Shown: in pieces, positions 6,602 to 11,223 of the stretch
Position numbering within the stretch: the stretch's first letter is position 1
Layout: each line of letters opens with the position of its first letter
From: Deltaproteobacteria bacterium
GTDB taxonomy: Bacteria > Desulfobacterota > Binatia > Binatales > Binataceae
Length of the DNA stretch: 11,223 nt
Direction of reading: 5' to 3'
Assembly: GCA_027403435.1 (NCBI GenBank)
Contig: DAHZDR010000006.1
Location: forward strand, 1-11,223
The notes under the pieces: generated by a model
The model's database searches: none
The model's input: the letters and a program-made list of their open reading frames with translations, nothing else
What the model was told of the DNA's origin: nothing
Made by a program: the position numbers and the translations under genes

Positions 6602-7531
6602 ATGACCAACGCGGGCGGACGAATCGTCGCGGTGGCGGGAGGTTCCGGCTTTATCGGACGCGCAATCGCGCGCCGGCTGGCGGAATCGGCCGGGACCACG
6701 GTGCGGGTGCTGACGCGGAATCCGGAGCGGGCGCGCGCGCGCTTCGCCGCCGCTCCCGGCAATCTCGAGTTCGCCGCCGCGGACGTGACCGCGGGCGCGG
6801 GTCTTGCCGAAGTCCTGGCGGGCGCGGCGGCGGTTGTGAACGCGGCGCAATTCGACGGCTATCCAATCGAAAATCCCGCGCGCGGACTGACCTTCGAACG
6901 GGTCGATTACGGCGGAACGGTCGCGCTGATCGCGGCGGCGCGCGCCGCCGGCGCCGGGCGGTTCATCTATATCAGCGGCGCGGCGGCGAACGAAAATTCC
7001 GCCGTCGCCGCCTTTCGTTGCAAAGGCCGCGCGGAACGGGCGCTGCGGGAATCGGGGGTCGATTTCGCCATCTTCCGGCCGTCGCTGGTCTATGGCCCGG
7101 AAGATCGCGTGGTCAATGGCATCGCGAAGGCGCTCAAATTCGCGCCCGTGATGATCGTTCCCGGCAGCGGCCGGCAGCGGATGCAACCGCTGCTGGTGGA
7201 CGATTTGGCGGCCTGCGTCGCGCTGGCCGCGGACGGGCGCGGGCGCAACGGAATTTTTGAAATCGGCGGTCCCGACCTGATGACGTTCGACGACCTGACG
7301 CGGCTGGTGATGGAGCTCACGGGACGCCAGCGGCCGCTGATCCATCTGCCGGAAGCGGCGTTGCGCGCGGCGGGGCGAATCGCGGAGCTGCTGCCGGGAG
7401 CGTGGTTCTCGCGCGACGCGGTCGATTTCCTGGTGGCCGACAACGCCTGCGCGATCGCGCCGCTGCTGGCGGAGTTCAAAATCGCGCTGACGCCCGCGCG
7501 GTCGGGGCTGAAATATCTGGCCGCGAACTAA
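6602..7531 (+). CDS. NDUFA9-like atypical SDR (NAD(P)-binding protein)
   Basis: This 309-residue Rossmann-fold protein has the nucleotide-binding motif AGGSGFIGRAIARRL (12-26), then VVNAAQF, FIYISGAAAN (121-130), FRPSLVYGPEDRVVN and a C-terminal lobe with MQPLLVDDLA and FEIGGPDLMTFDDL. This is the layout of the NDUFA9/atypical extended-SDR group, whose members are often structural or regulatory, or act on NAD(P) without classical catalysis. At the usual YxxxK position the protein has Ala137 with Lys141 (AFRCK), so the catalytic tyrosine is missing. Other candidates are a nucleoside-sugar epimerase-like or quinone-linked protein. It follows the phosphoesterase by 90 bp and may have its own promoter or be the last gene of the run; no strong ribosome binding site is visible. 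No complex I genes are nearby. Confidence 0.82.
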   Translation: MTNAGGRIVAVAGGSGFIGRAIARRLAESAGTTVRVLTRNPERARARFAAAPGNLEFAAADVTAGAGLAEVLAGAAAVVNAAQFDGYPIENPARGLTFERVDYGGTVALIAAARAAGAGRFIYISGAAANENSAVAAFRCKGRAERALRESGVDFAIFRPSLVYGPEDRVVNGIAKALKFAPVMIVPGSGRQRMQPLLVDDLAACVALAADGRGRNGIFEIGGPDLMTFDDLTRLVMELTGRQRPLIHLPEAALRAAGRIAELLPGAWFSRDAVDFLVADNACAIAPLLAEFKIALTPARSGLKYLAAN

Positions 7532-7561
7532 CGCGCAACGGACGGCGCGCGATCTTCGCGG
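7521..7561. terminator. Possible hairpin between convergent genes
   Basis: CCGCGAA (7521-7527) pairs with TTCGCGG (7555-7561), and CGCGC/GCGCG pairing is possible inside the loop. It sits exactly where two genes converge, but it has no T-tract and overlaps the last codons of the SDR-like gene. GC-rich background makes chance pairing likely. Confidence 0.25.
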
Positions 7562-7571
7562 TGAAACCGGC

Positions 7572-8510
7572 TCAGGCCGAAGCGTGGAGCGCGTCGGTCA
7601 CCCGGCGCCATCCGGAGCCTTCGTGGCCGAAGCGGAAAATCTCCGGATGAAGAAGTTCGGCGAGAATTTCCAGCGACTCGACCATCCGCGGTCCCGGCCG
7701 ATTGAAGTACTGATTGCCCTCGGCGAGGAACACCCGGCCGTCGCGCACCGCGCGCAACTCGCTCCATCCGGCGCGGCGCCACAGCGCGGGCAATTCGGCG
7801 GCCGTGCGCTCCATGGTAAAGCCGCAGGGCGCGATCAGGATGACTTCGGGATCGGCGGCGGCGATCGCGGCGAATTCGATCCATGAGGAATGTGCGCCGG
7901 CTGTGCCGAGCAGGCTGACGGCGCCGGCGGCTTCGACCAGTTCGGGCATCCAGTTGCCGGCGTCCATCAGCGGATCGAGCCATTCGAGGCAGGCGACGCG
8001 CGGGCGATACGCGGCGGTCGCGGCGCGCGCGCGAATCGCGTCGATCCGCCGCTTCAGGCCGCCGGCCAGTTCGGCGCCGCGTTCGGGCGCGCCGAGCGCC
8101 GCGGCGACGCGCTCCATATCGGCAAAGACGTCGGCCAAGCCCCACGGCGCGAGCGAGACGATGCGCGGACGGGCCCCGGTCCATTGCGCGACCGCGTCCT
8201 CGACGTCGCGCAGACTCACGGCGCATACGTCGCATTGCGCTTGCGTGACGATAAAGTCCGGGCGCAGCTCGCGCAGAATCGCGGCGTCAACGCGATAGAC
8301 GGCGAGCGCGTCGGTGAGAATCCGCTGCACGCGGTCGTTGACCTCGGCGCTGGTCCCTTCGGGGTCGAAGCGCGGCGTGGTCAGCACGGGCAGCCGGGCG
8401 ACCTCCGGCGGAAAATCGCATTCGTGGGAGCGGCCGACAAGCCGATCCTGAAAGCCGAGCGCGCAGACGATTTCGGTGGCGCTGGGCAGCAATGAGACGA
8501 TACGGGGCAT
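7572..8510 (-). CDS. Cytosolic BtuF-like cobalamin-binding-family protein
   Basis: This 312-residue protein starts directly with PRIVSLLPSATEIVCALG and has no signal peptide or lipobox, so it should stay in the cytoplasm. VGRSHECDFPPEV (25-37), DFIVTQAQCDVCAVS (85-99, with Cys93 and Cys96), CLEWLDPLMDAGNWMPE and RPGPRMVESLEILAELLHPEIF are the conserved blocks of the widespread stand-alone family annotated as cobalamin-binding proteins. I prefer the ATG at 8510, which has GGAG eight bases upstream. An in-frame start at 8534 would add eight residues before the first beta strand. It is unlinked in transcription to the importer genes and convergent with the SDR-like gene. Its real ligand and job are not established; corrinoid binding or delivery is the usual guess. 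It is intact and of family-typical length. Confidence 0.85.
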   Translation of the reverse strand: MPRIVSLLPSATEIVCALGFQDRLVGRSHECDFPPEVARLPVLTTPRFDPEGTSAEVNDRVQRILTDALAVYRVDAAILRELRPDFIVTQAQCDVCAVSLRDVEDAVAQWTGARPRIVSLAPWGLADVFADMERVAAALGAPERGAELAGGLKRRIDAIRARAATAAYRPRVACLEWLDPLMDAGNWMPELVEAAGAVSLLGTAGAHSSWIEFAAIAAADPEVILIAPCGFTMERTAAELPALWRRAGWSELRAVRDGRVFLAEGNQYFNRPGPRMVESLEILAELLHPEIFRFGHEGSGWRRVTDALHASA

Positions 8511-8727
8511 GGTGGACACTCCGGCGCGCCGCACGCGCGGCCGAGATGAGGTTAACGCCGGCGGACGCGCGCGGAAAGTCCCCCGCCGCCAGCGTGTGCC
8601 GCGGCCCGCGGCGATAGGCGTTCGGCGGGCGGCGGTGCTATATCAGCGACGTGGCCGGTTTTCGACGGCTCGAGCGCGCCATCGCGGCGGCGCGGCGCCG
8701 ACGGGAAAAAAGTTAGCGGCGGACGGA

Positions 8728-8749
8728 TCGAAATTCATCGATAATTCGA
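8728..8749. repeat. Partial palindrome, candidate operator
   Basis: TCGAA and TTCGA arms flank twelve bases (centre ATTCATCGATA-like). The site lies about 90 bp upstream of the SDR start in a locally AT-rich stretch, where a TetR- or MarR-type regulator could bind. No regulator gene is in the window. Confidence 0.2.
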
Positions 8750-8821
8750 CCTTGCGCCATTTCGTCGCACGGGAACATATCGTGGTGGCGTCGCGCCAGG
8801 CGCGGCGCAAATCGCGTAATC

Positions 8822-8829
8822 GGAGAGGG
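8822..8829 (+). promoter_or_regulatory. Ribosome binding site fixing the GTG start of the SDR
   Basis: GGAGAGGG precedes the GTG at 8836 with a six-base all-A spacer. This rules out the upstream in-frame extension (to about 8476), which would also overlap the neighbouring divergent gene. Confidence 0.75.
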
Positions 8830-8835
8830 AAAAAA

Positions 8836-9600
8836 GTGGCTGGATTGCTCAATGGCAAGGCGACGCTCGTAACGGGCGGAGGCTCGGGAATCGGCCGGGC
8901 GGCGGCGCTGGCGTTCGCGCGTGAGGGCGCGAAAGTACTGGTCGCCGACGTCGCCGAGGAGGGCGGGCGCGAAACCGTCCGGATGGCGCGCGAGGCCGGC
9001 GGCGTCGCGGAATTCACGCGCTGCGACGTCGCGCGGGCGAGCGAGGCCGAAGCGCTGGTCGCGGCGGCGGTGAAGGCGTTCGGACGGCTCGACGGCGCCT
9101 ATAACAACGCGGGAGTCGCGGGCAAGATCGCGCGCACGGCGGACGACACCGAGGACAATTTCGATCGCGTCATGGCGGTCAATCTGCGCGGCGTCTGGCT
9201 CTGCATGAAATACGAGATCATCCAGATGATCAAACAGGGCGGCGGCGGCGCGATCGTCAACACCGCGTCGGTGGCGGGCCTGGTGGGCTCGCACGGGATG
9301 CCCGCGTACACGGCGTCGAAACACGGCGTAATCGGCCTGACCAAGACGGCGGCGCTCGAATACGCCAAGGCCGGCATCCGGGTGAACGCGGTATGTCCGG
9401 GCGTGATCGATACGGCGATGGTGGCCGGGATGGTCTCGTCGCATCCGCGGCTCAAGGAGGCGCTGGTCGAGGTCGAGCCGGTGGCGCGGATGGGGCGGCC
9501 GGCCGAAATCGCGGAAGCGGTGACGTGGCTGTTGTCGGATTACGCGTCGTTCGTGACTGGCGCGTCGATGCCGGTGGACGGCGGCATGACGGCGCGCTGA
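8836..9600 (+). CDS. Classical short-chain dehydrogenase/reductase (SDR family)
   Basis: This is a 254-residue cytosolic oxidoreductase of classical SDR length. It has the cofactor motif TGGGSGIG (13-20), Asp38 at the end of the second strand (VADV), which favours NAD(H), Asp64-Val65 for adenine, NNAG (90-93), and the tetrad Asn116, Ser145, Tyr158 and Lys162 (YTASK). PGVIDTAM and the C-terminal MPVDGGMTAR complete the fold. Members oxidise or reduce alcohols, sugars, steroids or 3-oxoacyl groups; the substrate here cannot be told, though glucose 1-dehydrogenase-like and 3-oxoacyl-reductase-like annotations are common. It is monocistronic: a long upstream gap lies before it and a strong hairpin terminator follows immediately. 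All catalytic residues are present. Confidence 0.93.
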   Translation: MAGLLNGKATLVTGGGSGIGRAAALAFAREGAKVLVADVAEEGGRETVRMAREAGGVAEFTRCDVARASEAEALVAAAVKAFGRLDGAYNNAGVAGKIARTADDTEDNFDRVMAVNLRGVWLCMKYEIIQMIKQGGGGAIVNTASVAGLVGSHGMPAYTASKHGVIGLTKTAALEYAKAGIRVNAVCPGVIDTAMVAGMVSSHPRLKEALVEVEPVARMGRPAEIAEAVTWLLSDYASFVTGASMPVDGGMTAR

Positions 9601-9607
9601 AAAATTA

Positions 9608-9639
9608 CGCGGGCGCGAACCGGATGGCTCGCGCCCGCG
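9608..9639. terminator. Bidirectional intrinsic terminator
   Basis: CGCGGGCGCGA (9608-9618) is a perfect 11-bp inverted match to TCGCGCCCGCG (9629-9639) with a ten-base loop. It lies eight bases after the SDR stop and 39 bases beyond the LLM gene stop. On the minus strand the stem is followed by TAATTTTT, a good terminator tail for the LLM gene. On the plus strand the T-run is short (GTTTG), so it may be less efficient for the SDR. Confidence 0.75.
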
Positions 9640-9678
9640 CGGCGTTTGAATCGGCGCGCGGCGGCAACGCGACGATAA

Positions 9679-10560
9679 TTACAGCTTGGCCGCGGGTTCG
9701 ACGAATTCCTTCGCCATCCGCTCCAGTTCCTTCACGATTCCAGCGTCGTCGGCCGGCATGTCGAAGCGCACCAGCGCGACCTCTTCGGCGCCGGCGTCGC
9801 GATAGCGTTTCAGATCGTCGGCCGTGATCGGCTTGCCGTAGGGCGAGACCGCCAGTTCAACGTCGGCGCGCTTGCGGCCGTTGGCCTTGAGCAACTCCTC
9901 GATCCGGCGGATTTTCGCCGCCGCCGCGTCCGGCATCAGATTGAAGCCGATCCAGCCGTCGCCATACTCGGCGACGCGGCGCAGCGCCGGGCCGCTTTCG
10001 CCGCCGAACCATACCGGCACGCGGCGATCGTTCACCGGCTTCGGATTGCAGAGCGCGCCGTGAAAGTTGACGAACTCGCCGCTGTAAGAACTTCGATCTC
10101 CCACCCACAACGCGCGCATCGACTCGATACATTCGCGGGTGCGATGGGCGCGGCGCTCCCACGGCACGCCGATCGCTTCGAATTCCTCGGCCAGCCATCC
10201 GATTCCCGTGCCGAGAATCAGGCGGCCGCCGCTCAGATGGTCCACGGTGGCGACGGTCTTGGCCAGCACGACCGGGTTGTGCTCGGGCACCAGGCAGATG
10301 CCGGTCGCGAGGCGGATTTTCGAAGTGAGCGCGGCGGCGTAACTGAGCGTCGCGAAGGGGTCGCAGATCGGCGCCTCGACCGGCATCGGAAAGTCGCCGG
10401 CCGAGTACGGATAGCGCGAGGAAAACTCCGCGAGCAGCACGACGTGCTCGGGAGCCCAGACCGTGGCGAAGCCGAGGCGCTCCGCGTTGACGGCGATCGT
10501 GCGGATCGCGCCGACGTTCGCCGACGGTCCGATGCCAATTGCGAAATAGCCGATTTTCAT
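9679..10560 (-). CDS. LLM-class F420-dependent-type oxidoreductase
   Basis: This 293-residue luciferase-like TIM-barrel flavin/deazaflavin oxidoreductase is nearest in pattern to the TIGR03619 group. Hallmarks are MKIGYFAIGIG (1-11), AERLGFATVWAPEHV (26-40), KIRLATGICLVPEHNPVVLAKTVATVDHLSGGR (81-113), LGTGIGWLAEEFEAIG (116-131) with the following RRAHRTRECIESMRALW helix, and PVWFGGESGPALRRVAEYGDGWIG (182-205). The TGIGW--EEF and GG-S--ALRR-A-YGDGW elements define the family. Members generally use coenzyme F420 rather than FMN, which implies that the host makes F420. The substrate is unknown. AAGGAG lies 11 bases upstream of the ATG. It ends before a strong terminator. A short segment just upstream encodes a near copy of its C-terminus. 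Confidence 0.92.
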   Translation of the reverse strand: MKIGYFAIGIGPSANVGAIRTIAVNAERLGFATVWAPEHVVLLAEFSSRYPYSAGDFPMPVEAPICDPFATLSYAAALTSKIRLATGICLVPEHNPVVLAKTVATVDHLSGGRLILGTGIGWLAEEFEAIGVPWERRAHRTRECIESMRALWVGDRSSYSGEFVNFHGALCNPKPVNDRRVPVWFGGESGPALRRVAEYGDGWIGFNLMPDAAAAKIRRIEELLKANGRKRADVELAVSPYGKPITADDLKRYRDAGAEEVALVRFDMPADDAGIVKELERMAKEFVEPAAKL

Positions 10561-10617
10561 GGCGTCACATGCTCCTTCAAACTGGTTGGTGAAAATCCGC
10601 GATATGGAGATGTCCGG

Positions 10618-10683
10618 TTACAGCTTCGCCGCCGGCGCGATCCATTCCCGCGCGCGCCGCATCCCGGCGGCTTCGGGCGACCA
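10618..10683 (-). pseudogene. Probable remnant of the C-terminus of a second LLM oxidoreductase
   Basis: On the minus strand, an open stretch ending in TAA at 10618 reads MRRAREWIAPAAKL-stop. The neighbouring LLM protein ends ERMAKEFVEPAAKL-stop. Eight of these 14 residues are identical (R, A, E, P, A, A, K, L) and most others are conservative (R/K, W/F, I/V). The frame is closed by stop codons just upstream (10684-10689), so only a tail is left. It sits immediately before the LLM gene on the same strand, which suggests a decayed tandem duplicate. The match is short, so chance is possible. Confidence 0.45.
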
Positions 10684-10737
10684 TTACTACGCGCGGCTTG
10701 CCGATCACAAGCGGCGAGCCAGGGCCGAACGCCGCGG

Positions 10738-11223
10738 TCAGACGCGATTGCGCGGCAGCAGTTCCATCGGATGCGGCTCCAGATAGACCTGTCCCGCGAG
10801 ATCGGCGATCCCGAAACGCCGCGCATAATGGCGCATCAGCGAGATCGGCGCGATCAGCGGAATTAGGCCACGCCGATAGCCGTCGATCAGCGCGGCGAGT
10901 TCGCGGCGCGAATCGGCGTCGAGCTGGCCGCGGAAATAGCCGGCGATATGCCGCAGGACCCTGACGTGACGCGCGGGCGAGGCGATCTTCGCGAGCGCGG
11001 CCATGAATTCCCGCTCGTAGCTGTCGCGCAGTTCACGGCGATCGATCGATTTCGCCCGCGCGGCCATCCGGCCCAGTTCCGCGCATGCGCGCGGCGCATG
11101 GGCCAGCAGTTGCAGCTGATGCGCGGCGTGGAACGCGGCCAGCCCGCCGGCGCTCCATCGCGACGCGAAAAAGTCGCGCAAGCGGCGATAGGCGAACACC
11201 CGCTCGATAAAATTTTCGCGCAG
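10738..11223 (-). CDS. DUF1722 (YbgA-like) protein, N-terminus cut by window edge
   Basis: The 161 visible C-terminal residues match the DUF1722 pattern: LRENFIERVFAYRRLRDFF at the cut end, FHAAHQLQLLAHAP, YEREFMAALAKIASPARHVRVLRHIAGYFRGQL, LIDGYRRGLIPLIAPISLMRHYARRFG and the ending YLEPHPMELLPRNRV. The frame is open to the right edge. The LRENFIERVFAY segment is the usual joint in two-domain DUF523-DUF1722 proteins, so a DUF523 domain (the fold of the thiouracil desulfurase TudS) probably lies outside the window. A stand-alone YbgA-like form is the alternative. Function of DUF1722 is not established. The gap to the LLM gene downstream is 177 bp, so co-transcription is uncertain. Confidence 0.88.
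   Translation of the reverse strand: MRENFIERVFAYRRLRDFFASRWSAGGLAAFHAAHQLQLLAHAPRACAELGRMAARAKSIDRRELRDSYEREFMAALAKIASPARHVRVLRHIAGYFRGQLDADSRRELAALIDGYRRGLIPLIAPISLMRHYARRFGIADLAGQVYLEPHPMELLPRNRV

Larger units (their letters stand above)
8511..8835. other. 325-bp divergent intergenic region with an AT-richer island
   Basis: The gap separates two divergently transcribed genes and must contain both sets of upstream signals. The half near the BtuF-like gene is GC-rich. Positions about 8704-8760 are unusually AT-rich for this window and hold a partial inverted repeat, TCGAA-N12-TTCGA (8728-8749). A very weak sigma-70-like pair for the SDR gene is TTGCGC (8752) and ACATAT (8775) with 17 bases between. 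I found no cobalamin riboswitch B12 box and no small gene with convincing coding character. Confidence 0.4.

Noticed and set aside
7163..7182. Short tandem repeat of CGGCAGCGGC units
   Set aside because: It is within conserved coding sequence of the NDUFA9-like gene and only two copies long, so it is explained by codon choice.
6419..7345. 308-codon minus-strand frame opposite the NDUFA9-like gene
   Set aside because: It has no motif and an Arg-rich composition, and it is antisense to a conserved Rossmann protein.
8476..8835. N-terminal extension of the SDR by 120 codons
   Set aside because: The extension would overlap the divergent BtuF-like gene and is Arg-rich without motif. The GTG at 8836 has a strong ribosome binding site and gives the normal family length.
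10060..10866. 268-codon plus-strand frame crossing the LLM start and DUF1722 end
   Set aside because: It runs antisense to two conserved genes and has shadow-like composition.

Overview
The window is a gene-dense, very GC-rich piece of what looks like an ordinary chromosome from a free-living bacterium. Codons favour G or C at the third position, which creates long antisense shadow frames. There is no rRNA, tRNA, CRISPR, phage or IS sequence that I can see. No marker gene fixes the lineage. An F420-type luciferase-like oxidoreductase, an ETF of clostridial/bifurcating-like type and a B12 uptake operon would fit GC-rich soil or subsurface lineages such as Binatota-like or other deep 'deltaproteobacterial' groups, or some Actinobacteria. 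That assignment is inference only.

Layout. (1) Positions 1-1736, minus strand: one uninterrupted reading frame carrying electron transfer flavoprotein beta and then alpha in a single polypeptide, cut by the left edge just before its C-terminus. (2) A 111-bp divergent gap. (3) Positions 1848-7531, plus strand: a compact run holding a BtuF-like lipoprotein, a BtuC-like permease and a BtuD-like ATPase (overlapping or nearly touching), then a HAD phosphatase-like protein, a YaeI-like metallophosphoesterase and, after 90 bp, an NDUFA9-like atypical SDR. (4) Positions 7572-8510, minus strand and convergent: a second BtuF-type protein with no signal peptide. (5) A 325-bp divergent gap. (6) Positions 8836-9600, plus strand: a classical SDR, followed by a strong bidirectional hairpin terminator. 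(7) Positions 9679-10560, minus strand: an F420-dependent-type LLM oxidoreductase, with what looks like the decayed C-terminus of a paralogue just upstream. (8) Positions 10738-11223, minus strand: a DUF1722 (YbgA-like) protein cut by the right edge.

How the genes work together. The three transporter genes form a complete B12-type (or iron-chelate-type) ABC importer: periplasmic binder, permease and ATPase. The separate cytosolic BtuF-like protein belongs to a family usually annotated as cobalamin-binding, so corrinoid handling is the best-supported theme. The ETF would pass electrons between a flavin dehydrogenase and a quinone or ferredoxin partner, but no partner lies in the window. The most notable feature is the natural EtfB-EtfA fusion, which has a bifurcating-like beta half and a substituted arginine in the alpha-half FAD site.
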